Assembly (NCBI GenBank): GCA_003505155.1
Contig: DNYJ01000017.1
Coordinates: 34,624 to 47,410, forward strand
From: Candidatus Uhrbacteria bacterium
Lineage (GTDB): Bacteria > Patescibacteriota > Patescibacteriia > UBA9934 > UBA10169
DNA: 12,787 nucleotides
Direction of reading: 5' to 3'
Shown: positions 1-6,947 of the stretch, piece by piece
Numbering within the stretch: the stretch's first letter is position 1
Layout of the letters: every line of letters begins with the position of its first letter
Notes under the pieces: model-generated
Databases searched by the model: none
Told to the model about the DNA's origin: nothing
The model's input: the letters and a program-made list of their open reading frames with translations, nothing else
Translations under genes and position numbers: made by a program

Positions 1-1923
1 GAGCGCGGCATCACCATCACCTCGGCGGCCACCACATGTTTTTGGAAGGATCATCGCTTCAACATCATTGATACGCCCGGGCATGTCGATTTTACCGTGG
101 AAGTGGAACGGTCGTTGCGCGTGCTTGACGGAGGCGTGACCGTTTTTGATGGGGTTGCCGGCGTTGAATCGCAATCGGAAACCGTCTGGCGGCAAGCGGA
201 CAAGTATCAGGTGCCGCGCATTTGCTTTATCAATAAGCTGGATCGCACGGGTGCCGATTTCTTCAAGGATTTGGATTCCATTCATCACCGTCTGACGAAG
301 AAGGCTCATCCCATTCAGTTGCCGGTCGGTTCGGAGGAGAATTTTATGGGAGTCGTTGATCTGATTGAGATGAAGGCTTTTCTCTTCAAGGATGAGCTTG
401 GAAAGGAGATTGAGGAGACGGAAGTTCCTTCGGACATGAAAGACCTGGCGAAAACGTATCGCGAGGCGCTCATCGAAGCCGTGGCGGAGAATGACGAGAC
501 GCTCATGAACAAGTACGTCGGGGGAGGGGAATTGAGCATTGAGGAAATTCGCGCCGGATTGCGCAAGTCGGTGATTGCTCTTCAGATTTTCCCCGTGTTG
601 TGCGGTTCGGCTCTCAAGAACAAGGGCGTTCAGAGGTTGTTAGATGCGGTGGTCTATTATCTCCCGTCGCCTCTTGACGTACCTCCTGTTGTGGGATTTG
701 ATCCGGAGGAACCCGAGAAGGAAGAAATCCGCGAGGCTTCCGACGAGGTTCCGTTCTCGGCTCTGGCTTTCAAAGTGGCGGCGGATCCTTTTGTCGGAAA
801 GCTGGTGTTCTTCCGCGTGTATTCCGGAATGCTGAAAGCAGGGTCGTATGTGCTGAATGTTTCCACGGGTGAAAAGGAACGGATTGGCCGCATCGTTCGT
901 CTGCATGCCAACACGCGCGAGGAAGTCCAAGACGTGTATTCCGGAGAAATTGCCGCCGCCGTCGGCCTCAAGGGGACGGTGACGGGGAATACGCTGTCCG
1001 ATCCGGATCATCCTATCCTTCTTGAGTCCATTACCTTTCCGGAGCCGGTCATTTCGGTGGCGATCGAGCCCAAAACGAAGGCCGACCAGGAAAAAATGGG
1101 CGTGGCGCTTTCAAAACTGGCCGAGGAGGACCCCACGTTCCATGTCGAGTCGGATGAAGAATCCGGACAAACGATTATCAAAGGGATGGGTGAACTTCAT
1201 CTCGAGATCATCGTGGACCGCATGAAGCGCGAATACAAAGTCGAAGCCGATGTCGGCCGGCCGCAGGTGGCGTATCGCGAGACGATTCGCAAGGAAGCCG
1301 AGGGGGAGGGGAAATTCATTCGCCAGACGGGAGGCCGCGGACAGTATGGTCATGCGAAGGTTCGTATCGAACCCAACACGGAAGGCGCCGGCTTTGAGTT
1401 TTTGGACGAGATCAAGGGAGGCGTGATTCCCCGCGAATACATTAATCCGATTGAGAAAGGCATTAAAGAAGCGGCCGGTCGCGGAATCGTGGCTGGTTAT
1501 CCATTGCTCGACTTTAAAATTCACCTTTTTGACGGTTCCTACCACGAAGTTGATTCATCGGAAGCCGCCTTTAAAATTGCCGGTTCCATGGCCTTTCAAG
1601 ATGCGGCGAAGAAGGCGAGTCCCGTGCTTCTTGAACCGATGATGAAAGTTGAGGTAATTACTCCAGAGGAGTTTATGGGAACCGTCGTTGGCGACTTGAA
1701 TGCGAAACGCGGCCAGATTCAGGAGATGACTGATCGCATGGAGATGAAAGTCATTCGAGCGTTCGTGCCGCTCTCGGAAATGTTCGGGTACGCAACGACC
1801 GTGCGTTCACTCACTCAAGGCCGCGCATCTTACACCATGGAGTTTGATCACTACGAGGAGATTCCTCCGAACATCGCCCAGACGGTGGTCGAAGCTCGGC
1901 AGGGAAAGAAAGCAAAAGCCTAG
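1..1923 (+). CDS. fusA: Elongation factor G (EF-G), 5' partial
   Basis: Translational GTPase that moves tRNAs and mRNA through the ribosome after peptide bond formation and helps recycle ribosomes. The frame is open from base 1; 640 residues remain of a usual 690-705, so about 60 N-terminal residues, including the P-loop, lie upstream. Visible G-domain motifs are RGITI of switch I (residues 2-6), DTPGH (24-28), NKLD (78-81) and CGSAL (201-205). Domain II follows from about residue 225. Domain IV contains [11 protein letters not shown] and the tip loop [11 protein letters not shown], with the histidine at residue 515 that contacts the decoding site in known EF-Gs. It ends in a basic QGKKAKA tail. 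The small downstream gene starts one base after its TAG stop. Identity is certain; only the start is missing. Confidence 0.98.
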   Translation, partial: ERGITITSAATTCFWKDHRFNIIDTPGHVDFTVEVERSLRVLDGGVTVFDGVAGVESQSETVWRQADKYQVPRICFINKLDRTGADFFKDLDSIHHRLTKKAHPIQLPVGSEENFMGVVDLIEMKAFLFKDELGKEIEETEVPSDMKDLAKTYREALIEAVAENDETLMNKYVGGGELSIEEIRAGLRKSVIALQIFPVLCGSALKNKGVQRLLDAVVYYLPSPLDVPPVVGFDPEEPEKEEIREASDEVPFSALAFKVAADPFVGKLVFFRVYSGMLKAGSYVLNVSTGEKERIGRIVRLHANTREEVQDVYSGEIAAAVGLKGTVTGNTLSDPDHPILLESITFPEPVISVAIEPKTKADQEKMGVALSKLAEEDPTFHVESDEESGQTIIKGMGELHLEIIVDRMKREYKVEADVGRPQVAYRETIRKEAEGEGKFIRQTGGRGQYGHAKVRIEPNTEGAGFEFLDEIKGGVIPREYINPIEKGIKEAAGRGIVAGYPLLDFKIHLFDGSYHEVDSSEAAFKIAGSMAFQDAAKKASPVLLEPMMKVEVITPEEFMGTVVGDLNAKRGQIQEMTDRMEMKVIRAFVPLSEMFGYATTVRSLTQGRASYTMEFDHYEEIPPNIAQTVVEARQGKKAKA

Positions 1924-1924
1924 T

Positions 1925-2209
1925 ATGAATGAGGCGCAGTTTCAACGTTTGATTCAACTCTCTCGCAAGACGGAATCCCCGCTCGTCATTTTGGACGCGG
2001 ATGGCGAGAGTTCGGTTCTTCTCTCTCTCAATCGGTACGAGGATCTCGTGAACCGTATGAAGCCGGCGTTCAAATCGGCTCCTGTCCCAGCCGTGTCTCC
2101 CGCAAAGGAATTGCCGCTGACGCCAGCTAAACCTCTTCCAAACGTGGCGAACGTTCTTGACGAACCCGGGGAAGTTGAGACGCAGTTCTATTTGGAACCC
2201 GTAGAATAG
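1925..2209 (+). CDS. Hypothetical 94-aa protein, Phd/YefM-like N-terminal half
   Basis: I do not recognise this as a named gene. The ATG chosen lies one base after the fusA stop and keeps the T-before-ATG pattern seen throughout the window; the open frame also extends back into fusA, but that part is a shadow. Residues 6-45 (FQRLIQLSRKTESPLVILD, then SSVLLSLNRYEDLVNRM) follow the helix, strand, strand, helix layout of Phd/YefM antitoxin N-terminal domains, with the typical 'hydrophobic strand then YEDL' ending. Residues 47-72 are a Pro/Ala/Lys-rich linker. The tail after residue 78 is acidic and ends in QFYLEPVE. There is no toxin gene nearby, no signal peptide and no membrane segment. Its place between fusA and tuf suggests co-translation with EF-G. 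The antitoxin resemblance is by eye only; a DNA-binding or translation-linked role is inference. Confidence 0.8.
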   Translation: MNEAQFQRLIQLSRKTESPLVILDADGESSVLLSLNRYEDLVNRMKPAFKSAPVPAVSPAKELPLTPAKPLPNVANVLDEPGEVETQFYLEPVE

Positions 2210-2218
2210 GGCTGACGC

Positions 2219-2247
2219 TTGCGGTGTTTTCGAAGGATTGCTATACT
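2219..2247 (+). promoter_or_regulatory. Sigma-70-type promoter for tuf
   Basis: A -35-like TTGCGG (2219-2224) is separated by exactly 17 bases from TATACT (2242-2247), which differs from the -10 consensus at one base. TG at 2239-2240 gives an extended -10. Transcription would start near 2254 and leave a leader of about 68 bases before tuf. It is the best promoter match I found in any intergenic gap here, and it would let tuf be transcribed above the level of fusA. Confidence 0.65.
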
Positions 2248-2282
2248 GTCGCCACGTTTCAAGAATCATCATTAATTTTTAC

Positions 2283-2306
2283 AAGCCGACTTTCTTTTAG
2301 TCGCTT
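2283..2306 (+). promoter_or_regulatory. Small hairpin in the tuf leader
   Basis: AAG-C-CGACT (2283-2291) can pair with AGTCG-CTT (2299-2306), giving 8 base pairs with one bulged C and a 7-base pyrimidine loop. It ends 15 bases before the tuf ATG. No Shine-Dalgarno sequence is visible between it and the start. The stem is modest, so a regulatory role is only a possibility. Confidence 0.3.
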
Positions 2307-2321
2307 AACTAAGCCAAGATT

Positions 2322-3515
2322 ATGGCAGAAGCTTTTAACCGATCCAAGCCGCATGTCAATGTGGGAACCATTGGGCACGTTGATCACGGCAAGACGACTC
2401 TCACGGCCGCCATCTTAGCCGTCTCGGCAAAACATGGTCGCGCCGCCCAAACCAAGGGCGTGGATGATCTCGACAAGGCTCCGGAATCCAAAGCTCGCGG
2501 CATTACGATCGCAACCGCTCATACCGAATATGAGACGGAGCCTCGTCATTATGCCCATGTGGATTGTCCAGGACACGCGGACTACGTCAAAAACATGATT
2601 ACGGGAGCCGCTCAGATGGACGGCGCCATTTTGGTGGTGAACGCCGCGGACGGTCCCATGCCCCAGACTCGAGAACACATTCTTTTGGCGCGCCAAGTTG
2701 GCGTTCCGTCCATCGTGGTCTTTTTGAACAAGATTGACCAGGTGGATGATCCGGAACTGATTGATCTCGTCGAAGAAGAAATTCGTGATCTTTTGAAGAA
2801 GTATGAGTATCCGGGCGATGAGACTCCCATCATTCGCGGTTCGGCGCTGAAGGCGTTGGAAAATCCAGGCGACGAGGCTGCCGCCAAACCCATTCTTGAC
2901 CTGTTGAACGTTCTTGATACCTATATTCCCAATCCGGTTCGCGATACGGACAAGCCGTTCCTGATGCCGATCGAGGATGTCTTTTCCATCGAAGGCCGCG
3001 GCACGGTCGTGACGGGCCGCATTGAACGCGGAGTCGTCAAGATCAACGAGGAAGTTGAAATTGTCGGCCTTCAGGAGAAACCCATGAAAACGGTGGTGAC
3101 GGGTATCGAAATGTTCAACAAGATGTTGAGTCAAGGACAAGCTGGAGACAATGCCGGCGTTCTTCTTCGCGGAACGAAAAAGGATGAAGTGGAGCGCGGA
3201 ATGGTGCTGGCCAAGCCGGGATCCGTCACGCCTCACACGGAGTTTGAAGCGGAAATCTACGCGTTGACAAAGGAGGAGGGAGGACGCCATAAGCCGTTCT
3301 TCTCCGGATACAAACCCCAATTCTACATGCGCACGACGGATGTGACGGGAGATGTGACGCTTCCTGCTGGCACGGAAATGGTGATGCCGGGCGACACGGT
3401 AAATGCGGCCGTGAAGCTCATTACTCCCGTAGCTCTTGAAGAAAAGCAGCGTTTCGCCATTCGCGAAGGCGGGCGAACGGTCGGCGCCGGAGTCATTACA
3501 AAGATTGTTAAATAA
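2322..3515 (+). CDS. tuf: Elongation factor Tu (EF-Tu)
   Basis: GTPase that delivers aminoacyl-tRNA to the ribosomal A site. It is full length at 397 residues (family about 393-409). Motifs in order: P-loop GHVDHGKT (18-25), switch I ARGITI (58-63), DCPGH (81-85) with the catalytic histidine at 85, NKID (136-139) and GSALK (173-177). Domain II begins near residue 210 with [19 protein letters not shown], and domain III carries the tRNA-binding [11 protein letters not shown] stretch. The usual NKCD is NKID here, a common substitution. The ATG at 2322 has T before it and no Shine-Dalgarno sequence. The gene has its own upstream promoter and is followed by a long stem-loop before rpsJ. Confidence 0.99.
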   Translation: MAEAFNRSKPHVNVGTIGHVDHGKTTLTAAILAVSAKHGRAAQTKGVDDLDKAPESKARGITIATAHTEYETEPRHYAHVDCPGHADYVKNMITGAAQMDGAILVVNAADGPMPQTREHILLARQVGVPSIVVFLNKIDQVDDPELIDLVEEEIRDLLKKYEYPGDETPIIRGSALKALENPGDEAAAKPILDLLNVLDTYIPNPVRDTDKPFLMPIEDVFSIEGRGTVVTGRIERGVVKINEEVEIVGLQEKPMKTVVTGIEMFNKMLSQGQAGDNAGVLLRGTKKDEVERGMVLAKPGSVTPHTEFEAEIYALTKEEGGRHKPFFSGYKPQFYMRTTDVTGDVTLPAGTEMVMPGDTVNAAVKLITPVALEEKQRFAIREGGRTVGAGVITKIVK

Positions 3516-3520
3516 CTCAT

Positions 3521-3574
3521 TCGTCTGCGGGCCGGGGCATGGAGCCAAACTTCATACCCTTCGCCCGCAGATGA
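3521..3574 (+). promoter_or_regulatory. Long stem-loop between tuf and rpsJ
   Basis: TCGTCTGCGGGC (3521-3532) pairs with GCCCGCAGATGA (3563-3574) over 12 base pairs with one G-U. The inner part also pairs: GGG (3535-3537) with CCC (3557-3559), then ATGGAG (3539-3544) with CTTCAT read back from 3555 to 3550, closing a 5-base CCAAA loop. There is no T-run after it, so it is not a standard intrinsic terminator. It ends 12 bases before the rpsJ GTG start. Likely roles are an mRNA processing or stability element separating the abundant tuf message from the ribosomal protein message, or a binding site for a regulator. Confidence 0.6.
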
Positions 3575-3586
3575 CGGGAACACTCT

Positions 3587-3928
3587 GTGGTAAAAGACGT
3601 TGATCAACCAACTTCCGAGGCCGTCAAACAGCGTATTCGGATCAAGATCCGGGCTTATGATCATAAGATCATTGACCAGGCGACGAGTACGATCATTAAG
3701 ACTGCCGAACGGACGAATGCGCAAGTCGTCGGACCTATCCCGCTCCCGACAGAGTTACGGAAGTACACGACGAACCGCTCGACGTTTGTTCACAAGAAAA
3801 GCCGTGAACAATTCGAGATTCGCATTCATAAGCGTTTGATCGACATTCTCAATCCTACAGATCGCACGATTGATTCTCTCATGAATCTCAATTTACCCGC
3901 CGGGGTTGATGTGGAGATTAAGATGTAG
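3587..3928 (+). CDS. rpsJ: 30S ribosomal protein S10
   Basis: Head protein of the 30S subunit; in bacteria it also doubles as NusE in antitermination. It is 113 residues against a usual 100-105, the extra being a short polar N-terminus ([12 protein letters not shown]). Family sequence follows: [15 protein letters not shown], then [10 protein letters not shown] and [15 protein letters not shown] at 3587 is the only reasonable start: an in-frame TGA lies 15 bases upstream and there is no ATG near. It is the only non-ATG start in the window. A weak GGGA lies about 7 bases upstream. The gene sits between the tuf stem-loop and a 231-base gap before rplC, so it may belong to a transcript handled separately from the rest of the S10 cluster. 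Confidence 0.98.
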   Translation: MVKDVDQPTSEAVKQRIRIKIRAYDHKIIDQATSTIIKTAERTNAQVVGPIPLPTELRKYTTNRSTFVHKKSREQFEIRIHKRLIDILNPTDRTIDSLMNLNLPAGVDVEIKM

Positions 3929-4159
3929 AGTTGCAGACGCCTTAAGGGAACCATGAAGAAAGTTCGCTTGACCAGTGAAAGTATCCGGCGGCGATAACCT
4001 TCATGAGCTTCTTCTCGGGCAAAGAAAGGATCCATTCACTATTCTTTTAACCTCACAATCCCTGAAAACAACGTCCGTTGTCTTGGAAGGGCTGGAAGCC
4101 TGCCTTGAACAGAGCCATCTGTTAAGAGCAGACTTCTGGCTTTTCTCTTACAGAGAAGT
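3929..4159 (+). promoter_or_regulatory. Candidate structured leader of rplC
   Basis: This 231-base gap breaks an otherwise tight cluster. It holds no convincing gene and no convincing promoter. Near its start CATGAAG (3952-3958) can pair with CTTCATG (3999-4005), enclosing a possible 14-codon open frame (3953-3997) that ends in three arginine codons. The last 50 bases hold competing hairpins, listed separately. In many bacteria the S10 operon is controlled by a ribosomal protein, often L4, binding a leader RNA; a leader placed before rplC rather than rpsJ would regulate L3, L4, L23, L2 and onwards. The assignment is inferred from position and folding by eye. Confidence 0.45.
4108..4159 (+). 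promoter_or_regulatory. Competing hairpins and attenuator-like element before rplC
   Basis: Three folds share bases. Fold A: AACAGA (4108-4113) with TCTGTT (4118-4123), loop GCCA. Fold B: AGAGCCATCTG (4111-4121) with CAGA (4129-4132) and TGGCTTT (4137-4143), CTTC bulged, followed by the pyrimidine tail TTCTCTT, which resembles an intrinsic terminator. Fold C: TTCTCT (4143-4148) with AGAGAA (4152-4157), a triloop hairpin abutting the rplC ATG. CAGA occurs three times (4110, 4129, 4151), each able to pair with the same TCTG at 4118-4121. A and B exclude each other, and B would compete with C at T4143. The switch is an inference; pairings are as seen. Confidence 0.4.
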
Positions 4160-4789
4160 ATGAAATTCCTTATCGGAAAAAAATTGGACATGTCTCAATT
4201 GTTTAAGGAAGACGGAACCGTTGTTCCGGTGACTTATGTTCAAGCCGGTCCGTGTGTGGTGACGGACGTCCGCACCAAGGAAAAAGACGGTTACTGTGCG
4301 GTGCAGGTCGGATTTGGAGTAACTCGTCAGGTGGCGAAGCCGCAAGCGGTTCGCGCGGAAAAGCACGGTCCTGTAGCGGTAACTCGCGAGTACCGCACAA
4401 GAGACGACGAACAGGTGAATGCAGGAGACGTGTTGACGGTTGAACAATTTGCCGAAGGAGATGTCGTGGATGTGGTAGGGACTTCCAAGGGGCGCGGGTT
4501 TGCCGGCGTGGTCAAGCGTCATGGATTTGCGGGCCAGAAGGCTACGCACGGAACCAAGGATCAGATCCGAAAATCCGGTTCTATCGGAGCCGGCGGTGTT
4601 CAGCGCGTGTTCAAGGGTCTTCGCATGGCCGGGCGTATGGGTGGCAGTCGCGTGACGGTGAAGAATCTGCAAGTCGTTTTGGTTGATACAAAGACCAATC
4701 GTTTGGCCATTCGCGGCGCTGTTCCAGGGGCTAGGAACAGCCTTGTGCTGATCCATGGCCGCGATGAGAAATCGAACTGGTCCGTATAG
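4160..4789 (+). CDS. rplC: 50S ribosomal protein L3
   Basis: Early-assembly 50S protein whose extended loop reaches the peptidyl transferase centre. It is 209 residues, the normal bacterial length, and starts MKFLIGKKLDMSQLF. The GQKATHG stretch (125-131) places a glutamine at residue 126 where E. coli L3 has Gln150, the residue methylated by PrmB. GSIGAGG and RVFKGLRMAGRMGG follow, as in the family. The start at 4160 directly follows a small hairpin and has AGAGAAG just upstream, too close to act as a usual ribosome binding site. rplD follows after 2 bases. First gene of a tightly packed run continuing to secY. Confidence 0.99.
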   Translation: MKFLIGKKLDMSQLFKEDGTVVPVTYVQAGPCVVTDVRTKEKDGYCAVQVGFGVTRQVAKPQAVRAEKHGPVAVTREYRTRDDEQVNAGDVLTVEQFAEGDVVDVVGTSKGRGFAGVVKRHGFAGQKATHGTKDQIRKSGSIGAGGVQRVFKGLRMAGRMGGSRVTVKNLQVVLVDTKTNRLAIRGAVPGARNSLVLIHGRDEKSNWSV

Positions 4790-4791
4790 AT

Positions 4792-5436
4792 ATGACAACG
4801 GCACCTCTCTACAATCAGATGGGAGAAACGATCGGGACGGTGGGACTGAACTCGGCCTTGTTTGAAGTCCCTTTGAACACGGCTCTTCTTCACGAAGCGG
4901 TCGTAGCTCAAGAGGCCAATGCGCGCGTGGTTGTGGCTCATACCAAAGATCGCGGAGAGGTTCGTGGGGGCGGCAAAAAGCCATGGAAGCAGAAAGGAAC
5001 CGGGCGTGCTCGCCATGGTTCGACGCGTTCTCCGATTTGGAAGGGTGGAGGCGTGACGTTTGGTCCGACCGCTTTTCGGAACTTTGCCAGAAAATTGAAT
5101 AAGAAGGCTCGCCGCGCCGCGCTCTTGTCGGCTCTCTCCGATGCCCACCGGCATGAGCGATTTCTTGTGGTTAATTCCCTCGTCCTTCCGGAGGTAAAGA
5201 CGAAGATTCTTTCAACGCTCATGTCAAAGTTGCCGTATGCGAACGAGCGTGCTCTTGTCGTGGTGGAAGAAGAAAATCTGGGCATCGGAGTCGCCGCAAA
5301 CAACATGGAGTTTATCCAGGTGATTCCGGTTCATTGCCTCAATGCGAAAGAAGTGTTAAAAGCACAGCGGATTGTCGCATCTCAAGAAGCACTGAAACGG
5401 ATGGAAACCTTGTTTGGAGCTCAACCGCATCTATGA
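4792..5436 (+). CDS. rplD: 50S ribosomal protein L4
   Basis: 50S assembly protein whose long loop lines the peptide exit tunnel; in several bacteria it is also the autoregulator of the S10 operon. It is 214 residues, normal length. The diagnostic basic loop lies at residues 57-92: VRGGGKKPWKQKGTGRARHG, then STRSPIWKGGGVTFGP. The C-terminal half has the usual alpha/beta core. It starts 2 bases after rplC and ends in TGA that overlaps the rplW start as ATGA, so L4 and L23 are probably translationally coupled. If the upstream rplC leader is autoregulated, this protein is the leading candidate ligand by analogy only. Confidence 0.99.
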   Translation: MTTAPLYNQMGETIGTVGLNSALFEVPLNTALLHEAVVAQEANARVVVAHTKDRGEVRGGGKKPWKQKGTGRARHGSTRSPIWKGGGVTFGPTAFRNFARKLNKKARRAALLSALSDAHRHERFLVVNSLVLPEVKTKILSTLMSKLPYANERALVVVEEENLGIGVAANNMEFIQVIPVHCLNAKEVLKAQRIVASQEALKRMETLFGAQPHL

Positions 5437-5807
5437 CACTGTTTGGCCGACGAAAGGATCAGATTAAAGATACACCTGTCTCATCGGAAGATAAGGGAAA
5501 TGGTTTGAAATCTGTTCGAGCTCTTTCGCATGGGCGGCTCATTCTTCGGCCGCTCGTGACGGAAAAGTCCGCCTATTTAACTTCGCTTGGGAAATACGTG
5601 TTTGAAGTTGCTCCTCATGCCAATCGGATTGCCGTACAGCAGGCGATTGCTAAGCGATACGGCGTGCGTCCCCTATCGGTTCATCTGCAAAATGTTCGCG
5701 GAGAAGCTGTACGGTTTGGCCGTCATCTTGGGAAGCAGAAGTCATGGAAAAAGGCCATCGTAACTTTGCCTAAAGGACAGAAAATTGATGTGCACGAAGG
5801 AGTCTAA
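5433..5807 (+). CDS. rplW: 50S ribosomal protein L23 with N-terminal extension
   Basis: Protein at the exit of the peptide tunnel, docking site for trigger factor, SRP and SecY. The ATG at 5433 overlaps the rplD stop as ATGA; the frame is open further upstream but that lies inside rplD and is a shadow. The protein is 124 residues against a usual 92-100. The excess is N-terminal: about 33 polar, charged residues (MTLFGRRKDQIKDTPVSS and on) precede the family core, which begins RLILRPLVTEKS and continues GKYVFEVAPHANRIAV and KSWKKAIVTLPKGQ. The extension would lie at the ribosome surface near the tunnel exit; its role is unknown. Confidence 0.97.
   Translation: MTLFGRRKDQIKDTPVSSEDKGNGLKSVRALSHGRLILRPLVTEKSAYLTSLGKYVFEVAPHANRIAVQQAIAKRYGVRPLSVHLQNVRGEAVRFGRHLGKQKSWKKAIVTLPKGQKIDVHEGV
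5797..5802 (+). promoter_or_regulatory. Shine-Dalgarno sequence of rplB
   Basis: AAGGAG ends 7 bases before the rplB ATG and lies inside the last codons of rplW. It is worth marking because it is the only strong, well-spaced ribosome binding site I found among the starts in this window. Confidence 0.75.
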
Positions 5808-5809
5808 TT

Positions 5810-6646
5810 ATGCCAGTCAAACGCTACAAACCAACCAGTGCGGGTCGAAGGCGTTCTTCCGTTGATACGTTTTCAGATCTGACAAAGACGAAGCCGGAAA
5901 AGTCTCTTCTTGTTGCCAAAAAACAGCGAGCCGGTCGCTCTTCTCAAGGGAAAATCACTGTTCGTCATCGTGGTGGTGGATCGCGCCGCCACGTGCGAGT
6001 TCTCGATTCAAGACGAGATAAATTTGATGTTCCGGCAACGGTCTTGGCTCTGGAATATGATCCAAATCGCGGAGCGCGTTTGATGCTTCTCATGTATGCG
6101 GATGGAGAAAAGCGCTACAGCCTTGCTCCTCATGGGATCAAGGTCGGCACAGTCATTTTGTCTTCTCGGAAGAAAGGAGAAATCGTCGAAGGCAGTCGGC
6201 TTCCGCTTGACGTGATTCCCATCGGCATGCCCGTTCATGATGTTGAATTGCAGCCCATGCAGGGCGGACGCCTCATACGTGCGGCTGGAGCATCGGCACA
6301 ACTTATGGCGGTTGAAGGACCCTATGCGACGCTCAAGCTGCGGTCGGGGGAAATTCGGTTGCTGCCAAAAGAATGCATGGCGACGATCGGCCAGGTTTCC
6401 AATCCGGATTATCGCCTGATTCGCTGGGGGAAGGCCGGTCGCATGCGTCATCGAGGTATCCGACCGACCGTGCGAGGAAAAGCGATGAATCCGGTTGATC
6501 ACCCGCATGGAGGCGGAGAGGGGCGTAACCCCATCGGTTTGAAGCGGCCAAAGACTCCGACGGGGAAGCCGGCTCTTGGCGTCAAGACTCGTCGCAAACA
6601 CCCTTCAGATATTTTTATTCTGCGCCGCCGTAACGCACGTGCATAA
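5810..6646 (+). CDS. rplB: 50S ribosomal protein L2
   Basis: One of the most conserved 50S proteins, needed for subunit joining and peptidyl transferase activity. It is 278 residues, a typical length. The N-terminus [19 protein letters not shown] and the [12 protein letters not shown] stretch (52-63) fit the family. The C-terminal signature [16 protein letters not shown] (226-241) includes the histidines at 231 and 233; the first matches the catalysis-linked His229 of E. coli L2. It starts 2 bases after rplW and is the only gene here with a strong Shine-Dalgarno sequence. rpsS follows one base after its stop. Confidence 0.99.
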   Translation: MPVKRYKPTSAGRRRSSVDTFSDLTKTKPEKSLLVAKKQRAGRSSQGKITVRHRGGGSRRHVRVLDSRRDKFDVPATVLALEYDPNRGARLMLLMYADGEKRYSLAPHGIKVGTVILSSRKKGEIVEGSRLPLDVIPIGMPVHDVELQPMQGGRLIRAAGASAQLMAVEGPYATLKLRSGEIRLLPKECMATIGQVSNPDYRLIRWGKAGRMRHRGIRPTVRGKAMNPVDHPHGGGEGRNPIGLKRPKTPTGKPALGVKTRRKHPSDIFILRRRNARA

Positions 6647-6647
6647 T

Positions 6648-6938
6648 ATGGCAAGAAGTTTGAAAAAAGGCCCTTACGTGGATGAAAGACTTTTGAAGAA
6701 AGTTCGCGGACGGGGTCCGAATGATAAGACGGTGATCAAGACATGGTCGCGCGCCGCGACCATTACTCCCGAGATGGTTGGGTTTACCTTTGGCGTTCAT
6801 AACGGCAAAGTGCATGTTGCCGTGCGCATTGTGGAGAATATGGTTGGACACAAGCTGGGGGAGTTTTCTCCAACGCGCAAATTTGTTCGACATGGAGGAA
6901 AGATGCAGAAGGCCGACAAAGAAACTCCATCGGCTTAA
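6648..6938 (+). CDS. rpsS: 30S ribosomal protein S19
   Basis: 30S head protein that contacts S13, near the A site. It is 96 residues (family about 92). The ATG at 6648 gives the canonical start [19 protein letters not shown]; the frame is open back into rplB, which I treat as a shadow. [30 protein letters not shown] and [15 protein letters not shown] follow the family order. It sits one base after the rplB stop as TAATATG with no Shine-Dalgarno sequence, so initiation probably depends on ribosomes finishing rplB. Confidence 0.98.
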   Translation: MARSLKKGPYVDERLLKKVRGRGPNDKTVIKTWSRAATITPEMVGFTFGVHNGKVHVAVRIVENMVGHKLGEFSPTRKFVRHGGKMQKADKETPSA

Positions 6939-6947
6939 TAGATTCGT

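Noticed and set aside
3264..3290. TTGACA and a purine run AAGGAGGAGGGAGG inside tuf
   Set aside because: These encode the conserved [10 protein letters not shown] stretch of EF-Tu. There is no -10 at the right distance and no start codon for a gene to use the purine run.
2415..3548. 377-codon open frame on the minus strand opposite tuf
   Set aside because: It is antisense to an unmistakable full-length EF-Tu, has no family-like sequence, and arises from codon bias in tuf.
3521..3586. Intrinsic terminator after tuf
   Set aside because: The stem is strong, but CGGGAACACTCT follows with no T-run, and on the minus strand none follows either. Recorded as a stem-loop of unknown role.
3968..3998. 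TTGACC followed by GATAAC as an rplC promoter
   Set aside because: The spacer is 19 bases and the -10 match is poor. Too weak beside the clear tuf promoter.
3975..4163. 62-codon GTG-start frame in the rpsJ-rplC gap whose TGA overlaps the rplC ATG as ATGA
   Set aside because: The ATGA overlap is suggestive, but the start is GTG preceded by A (breaking the T-before-start pattern), there is no ribosome binding site, the sequence matches no family I know, and the region folds into hairpins. Conservation in relatives would revive it.
4148..4984. 278-codon open frame on the minus strand opposite rplC and rplD
   Set aside because: It spans two genuine ribosomal protein genes in antisense, with no recognisable domain. 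Treated as a shadow.
5334..5432. Longer versions of rplW, rpsS, rplF and rpmC starting upstream
   Set aside because: The extra segments lie inside the previous gene, lack family similarity, and the chosen ATGs give canonical N-termini with the T-before-ATG pattern.
5434..5436. TGA read as glycine, as in some CPR lineages
   Set aside because: rplD and rplP end at TGA at the normal family length, and glycines in the window are encoded by GGN codons. TGA is a stop here.
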